Below, in pieces: positions 7,994-15,296 of a stretch of 19,764 bases of DNA. The translations under genes were made by a program, and so were the position numbers. Position 1 is the stretch's first letter. The number at the start of each line of letters is the position of its first letter. The stretch lies in assembly GCA_902766115.1 (NCBI GenBank), contig CACXCL010000081.1, positions 1 to 19,764 on the forward strand, in the 5' to 3' direction. The DNA comes from an uncultured Ruminococcus sp. (GTDB lineage Bacteria > Bacillota > Clostridia > Oscillospirales > CAG-272). The notes below the pieces were generated by a model. That model saw only the letters and a program-made list of their open reading frames with translations. It had not been told where the DNA came from and searched no databases.

Positions 7994-9025
7994 CTATATT
8001 TTCCGGGACGTTTTATAAGTCCTCGGGCCCTCTTTTTTCTCCGCCTTTTTTTTTCTTTTTTCTCTGTCGTACTTGTCATACGCCATGATGATCTTTTGTA
8101 CCAGTCTGTGTCTTACAACGTCCCTCTCGGAAAACTCGAAAATGCCTATATCCTCGATGTCCTTCAAGATGTGGACCGCGGCGGCGAGGCCGCTTTTCTG
8201 ACCGAACGGAAGGTCTGTCTGAGTGAGGTCTCCGGTGACAACGATCTTTGAGGAATTACCGAGACGGGTGAGGAACATCTTCATCTGCTCGGGCGTGGTG
8301 TTTTGCGCCTCGTCGAGTATAATGAACGACTCGTCGAGCGTCCGTCCTCTCATATAAGCCAGGGGAGCGATCTCGATAGTCATTTTTTCGATCATTTTCA
8401 TGCAGTTCTCTGCTCCGAGCATCTCATAGAGGGCGTCATAAAGGGGGCGAAGATAGGGATCGATCTTGCTCTGCAGATCACCCGGAAGAAAACCGAGACG
8501 TTCGCCCGCCTCCACTGCGGGCCGTGTAAGGATTATCCTGCTGACCTCCCTTCTCTTCAGCGCGCGCACAGCCATCATCACCGCAAGGTACGTCTTACCG
8601 GTACCTGCGGGACCAACCCCGAGGACGACGGTATTCTTTTCGATCAGATCGATATACTTTTTCTGTCCGACGGTCTTGGGTTTGATCGGTTTGCCCTTGG
8701 AAGTTATGAACACGCAGCCGTCGCTGAAGGCGTCAAGCTCCTTATTCTTCCCGTCGCTCACCATGTTGATGACGTAGTCGACGTTCTGATCAGTCAGGTC
8801 GTCGCCGAACTTCGCTATGTTCCTGAGGTAAGAAAGCGTATCGGAGGCACGCGCCACGCCATCTTCGTCTCCCTCGATAAGGATGCCGTCGACTCCGTCC
8901 GGAGACTGCCTGTTATAGATCCTGACGCCGAACTCGTTCTCCAGTTTTGAGGCGTTCCTGTCAAAGGAGCCGAACAGCTTTCCCGTAAGATCGGAATCCG
9001 TTATTTTTATCAGTCTTTGTGCCAT
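7994..9025 (-). CDS. phoH: PhoH-like ATPase (YbeZ family)
   Basis: A 343-residue predicted RNA helicase-like P-loop ATPase. Residues about 1-115 form the N-terminal region that resembles a KH-type RNA-binding fold in this family. The ATPase core starts with PKTVGQKKYIDLI (116-128) and carries Walker A GPAGTGKT (138-145), the TRPAVEAGERLGFLPGD block (167-183) and Walker B FIILDEAQN (234-242), followed by SSKIVVTGD. The C-terminal tail is very basic (REKRKKKAEKK, 321-331). ATG at 9025 is preceded by GAGGA. It lies between yqfD and ybeY as in most Firmicutes. PhoH is the customary name; a direct phosphate-starvation role is not implied. Confidence 0.95.
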   Translation of the reverse strand: MAQRLIKITDSDLTGKLFGSFDRNASKLENEFGVRIYNRQSPDGVDGILIEGDEDGVARASDTLSYLRNIAKFGDDLTDQNVDYVINMVSDGKNKELDAFSDGCVFITSKGKPIKPKTVGQKKYIDLIEKNTVVLGVGPAGTGKTYLAVMMAVRALKRREVSRIILTRPAVEAGERLGFLPGDLQSKIDPYLRPLYDALYEMLGAENCMKMIEKMTIEIAPLAYMRGRTLDESFIILDEAQNTTPEQMKMFLTRLGNSSKIVVTGDLTQTDLPFGQKSGLAAAVHILKDIEDIGIFEFSERDVVRHRLVQKIIMAYDKYDREKRKKKAEKKEGPRTYKTSRKI

Positions 9026-9061
9026 TGAGTAATCCTCGCTTATAACTTGTGTCTTTTTTAT

Positions 9062-10249
9062 TTATTTTTCTGAAACGGTAAATTCGACAGTTTCCCCGAT
9101 GTCGGTGCGGCAGACCATCTCGCATCGGAGAACGATACCGTTTTCCTCGGGCAAAACGGTTACTTTCTTTGAAATAAGATCCGCCTCTCCGAGAGTTTCA
9201 TCGGACGTCTTTCTCAATTCCTTTTTAGCCTTTGAAAGAGCCTGTTCCGGAGTCAGCGTCATCTCACGTTCCGTGAATTCTCGGTACTCGTCCGTCCTGA
9301 CCCAGACAGGTAACGGGATCCTGCCGAACAGAAACAGCCTGTCCTTCTTATCTATTTTATCATAACTTGTATACTCAATTCCACCGTTTGAGAAAAGATT
9401 TACGTTTTTTTTGAAAAAAATAACTGATTTGTCATCGGTTTTTTCCCCGGTATAGACTTTTTCTTTGATTTTATTCTCTACCCGGATCGAAAAAGAGCGG
9501 TTGACGTCAGCCGTGACCTCTCCCTCTGCATAGACGAATCTTACGCCTTCGTCACGGAGCGGCACGATACCCGATATAAGAAGATCGCCTTTTTTTACGA
9601 TATCGCCGCAGGATACCTCCGGCTTCCCCTTGTCAGTCCGGGTAAGAACGATTTGCGCGTCTTCATTTGCGATTATATTCGCATAAACTCCTTCTTCTTC
9701 TTTCCGGATAAACCCGTGCTCCGCTTTTCTGACGTCGACTTGAGCGACGTTGCCGCGCATATTAACGGATATCCACGCCACATCCGGGTTATTTGCCATG
9801 ATACTTGAATTCAGACGGTCGAAATCTATCCTTTCAAAAAAGGTTCCGTATGAAAAGCCCTCAGTCGACAGAATCGATTCGATTTCATCTTCCGTAAAGG
9901 AACCGTTGCCGGTGACCCGTATGTCCCACACGATCCGTGACGAGAACCATGAGAAAACGAAAAACATGATCAGGCCGACAACGTATCCCGGTCTTTTTAT
10001 GATCATGCTCAGAAGAGCCGGAAGTCCTTTTTGAAGAGACACGGTGAAATCCACCCCGCCGTCGCTCAAAAGCGAGCGTGTTTCTTCGACCTTATTGAGT
10101 CTTATTTTAAGCCTCATTGAACCGTCACCGAGGTTTTTGACCGTAAAGGGAATGGAATTCTCAATCAACAGTGACGAGACGAGCCGTCTTGATCCTCCGC
10201 TTACATAAAAAAAACGGTAACCCGCGATATAATCAAGCAATCTGTTCAT
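9062..10249 (-). CDS. yqfD: Sporulation protein YqfD
   Basis: A 395-residue membrane-anchored protein of the YqfD family, made under mother-cell sigma-E control and important for sporulation in Bacillus; its biochemical role is unknown. An N-terminal domain (1-85) is followed by one transmembrane segment (about 88-108, GYVVGLIMFFVFSWFSSRIV). A long extracytoplasmic-type region follows, starting WDIRVTGNGSFTEDEI, which looks like a POTRA-like fold, with YGTFFERIDFDRLNSSI and NNPDVAWISVNMRGNVAQV close behind. Length matches the family (about 395-400). The start ATG overlaps the yqfC stop in an ATGA arrangement, so the two are translationally coupled. PhoH follows 36 bp downstream. Confidence 0.9.
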   Translation of the reverse strand: MNRLLDYIAGYRFFYVSGGSRRLVSSLLIENSIPFTVKNLGDGSMRLKIRLNKVEETRSLLSDGGVDFTVSLQKGLPALLSMIIKRPGYVVGLIMFFVFSWFSSRIVWDIRVTGNGSFTEDEIESILSTEGFSYGTFFERIDFDRLNSSIMANNPDVAWISVNMRGNVAQVDVRKAEHGFIRKEEEGVYANIIANEDAQIVLTRTDKGKPEVSCGDIVKKGDLLISGIVPLRDEGVRFVYAEGEVTADVNRSFSIRVENKIKEKVYTGEKTDDKSVIFFKKNVNLFSNGGIEYTSYDKIDKKDRLFLFGRIPLPVWVRTDEYREFTEREMTLTPEQALSKAKKELRKTSDETLGEADLISKKVTVLPEENGIVLRCEMVCRTDIGETVEFTVSEK

Positions 10250-10545
10250 CTTTGCGCCTCTCCCCCGAAAACAACGCTTGCTATTTTCCCGGAAATCATT
10301 ATTTTATCCCGATTCAAAGAATATAAAGTCAGTTTTTCCCCGCATATGATCATAACGGATTCGCATGTGTCGATCACTATCTCATTCAGTGTATAATCGA
10401 CGACACGGACAACTCCCGTAACGGTCGCTTCCTCTGAGCCTTTGATCTCAATGACCGGGGTGGAATTGAGACATTCCGCGGGGAAATCCGACGCTCTCAC
10501 GATTTGTCGTAAGAATTTTTTTATTTTTACGGTGACGGCGTTCAA
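10246..10545 (-). CDS. yqfC: Sporulation protein YqfC
   Basis: A 99-residue protein of the YqfC (YabP-like) family, small proteins found with YqfD in spore-formers and required for normal sporulation. Recognisable features are DFPAECLNSTPVIEIKG (20-36), VRVVDYTLNEIVIDT (47-61) and the end LYSLNRDKIMISGKIASV (74-91). The start is TTG at 10545 with AGGAG nine bases upstream; no in-frame ATG fits. It is the first gene of the long minus-strand cluster and shares ATGA with yqfD. A sigma-E-like promoter lies upstream at 10580-10609. The assignment rests on family sequence memory plus the strictly conserved position before yqfD. Confidence 0.88.
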   Translation of the reverse strand: MNAVTVKIKKFLRQIVRASDFPAECLNSTPVIEIKGSEEATVTGVVRVVDYTLNEIVIDTCESVMIICGEKLTLYSLNRDKIMISGKIASVVFGGEAQR

Positions 10546-10579
10546 ATGATCAGACTCCTCTCATATTCTTCTTCAGGCA

Positions 10580-10609
10580 ATACTATGAAACGGAGAAATA
10601 ATACATGAC
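10580..10609 (-). promoter_or_regulatory. Candidate sigma-E-type sporulation promoter for yqfC-yqfD
   Basis: On the minus strand GTCATGTA (10609-10602) and CATAGTAT (10587-10580) are separated by 14 bp. They match the Bacillus sigma-E consensus (about GTCATATT, 13-15 bp, CATACAAT) at six of eight positions each. The predicted start is near 10573, giving a leader of about 28 nt containing AGGAG before the TTG. The -35-like element overlaps the ATG of the divergent ylbJ-like gene (10605-10607). Confidence 0.45.
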
Positions 10610-11717
10610 ACGGAAAAAACACGGAAAAGTCTGTCTGTTTTCACTCTTTTTGACTCTTGCAGTCATAACCGTCGTTATATACTCAATGTTCAGATACTCT
10701 TCGGAAATGACGGACCATATCCGCAAATCATTCGTCTCGTGTTCATCAAACGTGCTCCCGACTCTGTTTCCCTTTATGATCATCTCTTCGATGATCGTAA
10801 AAACACGTCTCGCCGGTCCTGCCGAAAAACTGTTTTGGCGTCCTTTCAGGAGAATGTTCGATCTGCCCCCGGCGTCGGTAACACCGTTTTTCCTGGGATT
10901 TTTATGCAGTTTTCCCGTCGGGGCACTATCGGCGGTCGAGGCGTACAAAACGGGAGCCCTCACGAAAGACGAGGCGGAACGGACCATGGCTCTGTCAAAC
11001 AACACCGGACCGGCGTTTGTGATCCTGCTGACGGGTGTGACTCTGTCGCATAACATCCGGACGGGTATTCTGATATACTTCGCGGAAGTCTCATCTGCAA
11101 TCCTGACCGGAAATCTGTTATTCCGGAAAAAGGGTGTGAGAAATTCCGATGGATCAAAGGGACCGGACACGACAATTGTCGATTTCGGCAGAGTGGTCGC
11201 GGATTCTGTTTCCGGCGCTGTTACATCCTGCTGGACCGTCGCCGCAAACGTCGTATTCTTTTCTCTCGTTTTGAAAGCTTTTACCCTTGCGTTTTTTATC
11301 ACAGGAAAAAGAATTGTCACCTTCCTCAGCGTATTTCTCGAGTTTTCGGAAGGCGTAAAGGAAGCGATCGCTTCAGGCGGACCGCCCGGCGTCTCACTCG
11401 CCGCCCTCTCCGTTTGTTCGGGCAGTCTTTCCGTACTGTTTCAGGTATCCGCAATTGCATCGACAAGCGGATTGTCGGTCAAAAGAACGGCGGTTTTCAA
11501 GCTCATTCAGGGATCGCTCGGCGCTGCTTTGTGTTATGTAATATCTTCTATCTTCCCGGGCATCTTGCCGGTGAACGTAAAAAATGTTTCAAATAAACTT
11601 CCTGTCGTTTTATTGAGTTACGGTTCAATAAGGGTCCGGTTATGTTCGGCGGTTGTCCTGGGGTGCCTTATATACGCCTTTATTTCTCGCATCAAACGGA
11701 AAAGATATTTTCTATAA
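10605..11717 (+). CDS. ylbJ: YlbJ-like sporulation integral membrane protein
   Basis: A 370-residue polytopic membrane protein of the YlbJ/nucleoside-recognition (gate domain) family. Residues about 10-28 form the first membrane helix; then come LPTLFPFMIISSMI (51-64), FFLGFLCSFPVGALSA (95-110), SNNTGPAFVILLTGVTL (131-147), and helices near 152-170, 212-232 and 308-322 plus a C-terminal one near 345-360. The F-P-V-G-A and N-N-T-G-P-A motifs in consecutive hydrophobic segments are the family hallmark. In Bacillus, YlbJ is a sigma-E-controlled protein needed for sporulation; the transported species is unknown. The start is ATG with GGAG nine bases upstream. It is transcribed divergently from the sporulation genes yqfC-yqfD, 59 bp away, which supports a sporulation role. 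No terminator is visible after it. Confidence 0.82.
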   Translation: MTRKKHGKVCLFSLFLTLAVITVVIYSMFRYSSEMTDHIRKSFVSCSSNVLPTLFPFMIISSMIVKTRLAGPAEKLFWRPFRRMFDLPPASVTPFFLGFLCSFPVGALSAVEAYKTGALTKDEAERTMALSNNTGPAFVILLTGVTLSHNIRTGILIYFAEVSSAILTGNLLFRKKGVRNSDGSKGPDTTIVDFGRVVADSVSGAVTSCWTVAANVVFFSLVLKAFTLAFFITGKRIVTFLSVFLEFSEGVKEAIASGGPPGVSLAALSVCSGSLSVLFQVSAIASTSGLSVKRTAVFKLIQGSLGAALCYVISSIFPGILPVNVKNVSNKLPVVLLSYGSIRVRLCSAVVLGCLIYAFISRIKRKRYFL

Positions 11718-11740
11718 TCCCACATCTGTGCAGGACGTAC

Positions 11741-11769
11741 TTGATTTATCGTGTTTTTTAATGTATAAT
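11741..11769 (+). promoter_or_regulatory. Strong housekeeping promoter upstream of the small Cys4 gene, prfB and trmH-like gene
   Basis: TTGATT (11741-11746) and a perfect TATAAT (11764-11769) are separated by 17 bp. The predicted start is near 11776, about 46 nt before the ATG at 11822. No other good promoter is visible before 13943, so the three genes probably form one transcript. Confidence 0.8.
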
Positions 11770-11821
11770 ATTCGTGATAAGGCAAAAACAAAGTCACATG
11801 GCAAATGAACGGAGAAGAAGT

Positions 11822-12031
11822 ATGAAGCTCAAAAGCAAAAAGGCGGAAAAGCTGTGCAAATACTGTGAGAATTCGACTGAGGTCGCACTGAGCGGAGATA
11901 TGCTGTGCGCAAAAAAAGGAGTCGTATCGCCGGATTACAAATGCCGTAAATTCATCTACGACCCTTTCAAGAGGACTCCCAGAATACAAAAACCCATCGA
12001 GGAACTGGAATTTGTTCCGCTCGACGACTGA
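11822..12031 (+). CDS. Small four-cysteine protein of unknown function
   Basis: A 69-residue basic, soluble protein that I recognise only as a type of small conserved clostridial hypothetical. It has no signal peptide or membrane segment. Cys12, Cys15, Cys29 and Cys41 (C-x2-C-x13-C-x11-C) could bind one zinc or another metal. The segment CRKFIYDPFKRTPR (41-54) looks like the most conserved part, and the tail is acidic (ELEFVPLDD). The start is ATG at 11822, with GGAGAAG close upstream. An in-frame GTG at 11774 would put the start within a base or two of the predicted transcription start and is rejected. It precedes prfB by 33 bp and shares its promoter, suggesting a link to translation, which is inference only. 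Confidence 0.8.
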   Translation: MKLKSKKAEKLCKYCENSTEVALSGDMLCAKKGVVSPDYKCRKFIYDPFKRTPRIQKPIEELEFVPLDD

Positions 12032-12064
12032 TCGCTGAAGATACGGAAACGGAGGAAAAAGAAC

Positions 12065-13174
12065 TTGATTATTCAGCTTGAAGAAGCAAAATATAAACTT
12101 ACGGGATTCAGAGACAACATCAAAGAACTCGGTTCCGCCTTAAGGATCGAAGAACTGAAAAAAGAGGTCGCGGAACTCGAGGAAAAGACCCTTGCTCCCG
12201 ATTTCTGGAACGATCAGCAGGAATCCGGAAAGATACTACGTCAGGTCAAGCAAAAGAAAGACAAGATCGAAGCTTATGAAAAACTTGCCGGAAAACTCGA
12301 GGATACGATCGCGCTCGCCGAGATAGCCATCGAGGAAAACGACGAGTCCTTCATCGACGAAGTTCTCGCCGACGTGGAAAGCATCGAAAAAGAAGAGGAA
12401 AAGCAGCGTATCGAGATACTTCTTTCCGGAGAATACGACCGAAACAACGCGATAATGAGTTTTCATCCCGGAGCAGGCGGAACAGAGGCGCAGGACTGGG
12501 CGCAGATGCTCTACCGCATGTATACGAGATGGGGCGAAAGACACGGGTATAACGTGAAGCTGCTCGACTGGCTCGACGGAGAGGAAGCGGGGCTCAAATC
12601 GGCGACGATAATGATCGAGGGCGAGAACGCTTACGGCTATCTGAAAAGTGAAAACGGAGTCCACAGGCTGGTGCGTGTCTCCCCGTTCGACGCGTCAGGC
12701 AGAAGGCACACCTCTTTCGCCTCCGTTGAAGTCATGCCGGAATTCGACGACGACGACTCCATCGAGCTGCGCGACGAAGATCTTGAGATCACGGCGCACC
12801 GTTCCAGCGGCGCAGGCGGTCAGCATATAAACAAAACCGACTCGGCGATCCGGATCACGCACATCCCCACAGGGATCGTCGTCGGCTGCCAGACAGAGAG
12901 ATCCCAGCTTCAGAACAAGGAAACCGCGCTCAAAATGCTGAAGTCCAAGCTTCTTGAAATCAAAGAACGGGAAAAACTTGAAAAGATCGACGACATCAAA
13001 GGTATCAAAAACAATATCGAATGGGGGTCTCAGATAAGATCCTACGTCTTTATGCCGTATACTCTCGCAAAGGATGCAAGGACCGGCTACGAAGACGGAA
13101 ACATCCAGGCGGTCATGGACGGTGATATCGACGGTTTTATCAACGCGTACCTTAAAATGAACGCGGCAAAATAA
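12065..13174 (+). CDS. prfB: Peptide chain release factor 2
   Basis: A 369-residue RF2 that reads UGA and UAA stop codons and triggers peptide release. It has the N-terminal coiled-coil domain (about 1-115), the class marker SPF (206-208, within VRVSPFDASGRRHTSF) that recognises the stop codon, and the catalytic GGQ (251-253, in SGAGGQHINKTDSAIR). It ends with NIEWGSQIRSYVF and VQAVMDGDIDGFI-type family blocks. The start is TTG at 12065, nine bases after GGAGG. The reading frame is uninterrupted from TTG to TAA: the usual CTT-TGA +1 frameshift site expected around codons 20-28 is absent (the stretch reads KELGSALRIEEL). Length is full. It is followed one base later by the methyltransferase gene. 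Confidence 0.97.
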   Translation: MIIQLEEAKYKLTGFRDNIKELGSALRIEELKKEVAELEEKTLAPDFWNDQQESGKILRQVKQKKDKIEAYEKLAGKLEDTIALAEIAIEENDESFIDEVLADVESIEKEEEKQRIEILLSGEYDRNNAIMSFHPGAGGTEAQDWAQMLYRMYTRWGERHGYNVKLLDWLDGEEAGLKSATIMIEGENAYGYLKSENGVHRLVRVSPFDASGRRHTSFASVEVMPEFDDDDSIELRDEDLEITAHRSSGAGGQHINKTDSAIRITHIPTGIVVGCQTERSQLQNKETALKMLKSKLLEIKEREKLEKIDDIKGIKNNIEWGSQIRSYVFMPYTLAKDARTGYEDGNIQAVMDGDIDGFINAYLKMNAAK

Positions 13175-13175
13175 A

Positions 13176-13943
13176 ATGAGAAAAGAAAGCGACAACCGGA
13201 CGCCGTCGACAGTATTTGAAGGCATGACGTCAATTCGGGCGGTGCTGTCCGCTCCGAAGACAAACGACAGGAAGATCATAAGGATACTGTTCGACGGAAC
13301 AAAAAAAGAAGCGCGCCGGAAGGATCTTTCGTATCTCAGCGCCATCTCGGAGAAAAACGGTTTCGATATTATCGAAACGGACCGGGAGACCATCGAAAGG
13401 ATCACCACCGGAAACACCCACGGCGGAATAATCGCCGAATGCACCGGGCGGACCATCCCCTCCCTCGACGAAACGGCGCCGGTCAAAAACGGTTTTTACG
13501 TGATGCCTGACGGCATTGAAGATCCGTATAACTTCGGTTATGCAGTCAGGTCCATATGGGCTGCGGGAGCCGACGGGATAGTGCTTCCTGAGAGAAACTG
13601 GATGAGCGCCGCCGGCGTCGTTTGCCGTTCGTCGGCAGGCGCGTCGGAGATGCTCGGGATGCTTGGGACAGCTGACCCGGCAGGCGCGTGCAGGTTTTTT
13701 AAAGATTACGGATATAAAGTCGTCTGCGCCGGGATCAGAGACTCCGTTTCGATGTATGACGCGGACCTCAGAAAACCGGTCTTTCTTGTGATCGGGGGAG
13801 AAAAAAGAGGGATCGCGCGCTCGGTGCTTGAAGAGGCGGACGTCACGGTCAGGATAGACTACGGAAGACCTTTCAGAGGCTCCCTTTCAACCGCGTCAGC
13901 CGCCGCCGTGCTGTCTTATGAGATACTGAGACAAAACAGATAA
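13176..13943 (+). CDS. TrmH/SpoU-family RNA methyltransferase
   Basis: A 255-residue SPOUT-class methyltransferase that should transfer a methyl group from S-adenosylmethionine to the 2'-OH of a ribose in rRNA or tRNA; the target cannot be read from sequence. The N-terminal part (about 12-95) resembles the substrate-binding domain (GMTSIRAVLSA, 16-26). Motif 1 is DPYNFGYAVRS (116-126, Arg125), motif 2 is VIGGEKRGI (205-213, Glu209), and motif 3 is RGSLSTASAAAVLSYEI (234-250), together forming the trefoil knot. In motif 3 the usual Asn of S-L-N is Ser. ATG begins one base after the prfB stop and has no clear ribosome binding site, so translation likely depends on coupling to prfB. It ends just before a strong terminator. 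Confidence 0.88.
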   Translation: MRKESDNRTPSTVFEGMTSIRAVLSAPKTNDRKIIRILFDGTKKEARRKDLSYLSAISEKNGFDIIETDRETIERITTGNTHGGIIAECTGRTIPSLDETAPVKNGFYVMPDGIEDPYNFGYAVRSIWAAGADGIVLPERNWMSAAGVVCRSSAGASEMLGMLGTADPAGACRFFKDYGYKVVCAGIRDSVSMYDADLRKPVFLVIGGEKRGIARSVLEEADVTVRIDYGRPFRGSLSTASAAAVLSYEILRQNR

Positions 13944-13973
13944 AAAAACGAGTCGCCGATGCGACTCGTTTTT
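13944..13973. terminator. Bidirectional rho-independent terminator between the trmH-like gene and PPi-PFK
   Basis: A perfect stem ACGAGTCGC/GCGACTCGT with loop CGAT (13948-13969) is extended by A-T pairs to 13944-13973. It has a T run on the right and an A run on the left, so it can terminate the plus-strand transcript and the convergent minus-strand one. It starts immediately after the stop codon at 13941-13943 and ends three bases before the stop codon at 13977. Confidence 0.92.
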
Positions 13974-13976
13974 CCT

Positions 13977-15230
13977 TCAAATCACAATATGGACCGGCAG
14001 ACCGTCTCTGTAGACGGTTCTGCATTCGCCCTGAATGAGGGGAAATATATATCTGAGGCACTCGTCTGTGACTCCGTTCCCTCTTTCGTTTATGTACCCG
14101 TCCGGAACGCACCTTATGGCGTTGGCGATACCGGATATCTCTTCAGTCCTGAAAGATATGGAGTAGCAGTCTCCGCCTCCTCTCACCGAGGAGACCATGA
14201 CTCCCGTCGAGCCTTCGATCCCGGCGCGGACGGCGAACAGACCCGTCTCGATCGACTCATTTATATCCGTCAGCGACGCAAGATGAGCCGCGCATCTCTG
14301 AGGAAGATTGAGTTCGATGGAACGGACTTTGCATCCGATCTTTTCCTTTACGAACATCTCGAGAGCCTTCGCCGTCCCGGCGAGATACTTATGACCGAAT
14401 ACGTCGGTCGCGCCGCTTTGCGTACCTTCTCCGACGTACCTGCCGTTATCAAGCCGCAGTCCCTCTGAAACAGCGACAACAATACCGGGCTTTTTTGACT
14501 GAGCGATCTTTAAGTCTTCAAGGAACAGATCAAATGAGAAGCTGCGTTCCGGAAGATACACGAGGTCCGGTCCCTCTCCGTTTATCAAATTAGCGAGAGC
14601 GGCGGATGCGGTGAGCCATCCGGCGTCTCTTCCCATTATCTCAACAACTGTCACCGCAGGTACGGAATAGACGGCGCAGTCTCGAACGATCTCCTGGACC
14701 GTCGTGGCGATATACTTCGCCGCGGACCCGAATCCCGGGGTGTGATCGGTGCCCGCAAGGTCGTTGTCTATGGTCTTGGGGATCCCGACACAGCGCATCT
14801 CGTATTCGGAACCGGCAAGATATTTTGACAGTTTTGCGACTGTATCCATCGAGTCGTTCCCGCCGATATAGAAGAAGTACCTTATGTCATATTTTTTGAA
14901 TACAGAGATGAGCGACTCGTAGAAATCGGGATCCTCTGACGGATCGGGAAGCTTTTTACGGCACGATCCAAGAGCGGCGGCGGGAGTCTGCGCCAAAATC
15001 CGCAGTTTTTCGTCGTCCTCCTCGCCGTCTGAGGAAAACATTCCCCCGAGATCCACGAGATTTTCTTTGAGAAGTCCCTCGATCCCGTTTCTCATGCCGT
15101 ACAGCTTGCTGATGACACCTTTCGATCCCTCATCGAGCGCTCCCCTGATAACACCGGAAAGAGTCGCGTTGATAGCCGCCGTCGGTCCTCCCGACTGCCC
15201 GACTACGGCCGCTCCTTTCAAAACGTTCAT
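13977..15230 (-). CDS. pfp: Pyrophosphate-type 6-phosphofructokinase
   Basis: A 417-residue PfkA-superfamily enzyme that phosphorylates fructose 6-phosphate to fructose 1,6-bisphosphate in glycolysis. GQSGGPTAAIN (11-21) binds the phosphoryl donor, IGGNDSMDT is at 122-130, PKTIDND (151-157) carries the catalytic Asp155, and MGR (199-201) binds the sugar phosphate. Two positions decide the donor: Asp126 stands where ATP enzymes have Gly (G-G-D-G-S) and Lys152 where they have Gly (P-G-T-I-D-N-D). The Asp/Lys pair is the established mark of pyrophosphate-dependent enzymes, so PPi rather than ATP is predicted and the reaction would be reversible. The start is ATG at 15230, preceded by GGAG at six bases. 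The frame stays open upstream to 15338, but that stretch would cross the predicted promoter and leader. Annotation pipelines often call this family simply 6-phosphofructokinase. Confidence 0.93.
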   Translation of the reverse strand: MNVLKGAAVVGQSGGPTAAINATLSGVIRGALDEGSKGVISKLYGMRNGIEGLLKENLVDLGGMFSSDGEEDDEKLRILAQTPAAALGSCRKKLPDPSEDPDFYESLISVFKKYDIRYFFYIGGNDSMDTVAKLSKYLAGSEYEMRCVGIPKTIDNDLAGTDHTPGFGSAAKYIATTVQEIVRDCAVYSVPAVTVVEIMGRDAGWLTASAALANLINGEGPDLVYLPERSFSFDLFLEDLKIAQSKKPGIVVAVSEGLRLDNGRYVGEGTQSGATDVFGHKYLAGTAKALEMFVKEKIGCKVRSIELNLPQRCAAHLASLTDINESIETGLFAVRAGIEGSTGVMVSSVRGGGDCYSISFRTEEISGIANAIRCVPDGYINERGNGVTDECLRYIFPLIQGECRTVYRDGLPVHIVI

Positions 15231-15245
15231 AATACACTCCGATCC

Positions 15246-15260
15246 GCCGCGTGGCGCGGC
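15246..15260 (-). promoter_or_regulatory. GC-rich hairpin in the phosphofructokinase leader
   Basis: In the minus-strand transcript a U7 run is followed by the perfect stem GCCGCG/CGCGGC with a three-base loop. It ends five bases before the GGAG ribosome binding site (15240-15237). The U run is on the 5' side, so it is not a terminator. It could modulate ribosome access or protect the mRNA 5' end. Confidence 0.4.
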
Positions 15261-15296
15261 AAAAAAACACTTATCTGATGCAGTTTCCTTTGTAAT

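Noticed and set aside
10560..10586. Possible sigma-E promoter for ylbJ (CTCATATT and AATACTAT)
   Set aside because: The -35-like element is good, but the spacing is 11 bp instead of 13-15, and the start would fall on the ribosome binding site.
11774..11821. Upstream in-frame GTG start for the small Cys4 protein
   Set aside because: It lies within a base or two of the predicted transcription start and has no Shine-Dalgarno; ATG at 11822 has GGAGAAG.
12695..13486. 263-codon minus-strand open frame opposite prfB and the methyltransferase gene
   Set aside because: It lies antisense to the GGQ region of RF2 and spans the prfB-trmH junction; no motif or start signal supports it.
15246..15267. Hairpin plus A/T run as a terminator
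   Set aside because: In the minus-strand RNA the U run precedes the stem, and in the plus-strand RNA the stem is followed by A residues, so neither orientation gives a rho-independent terminator.
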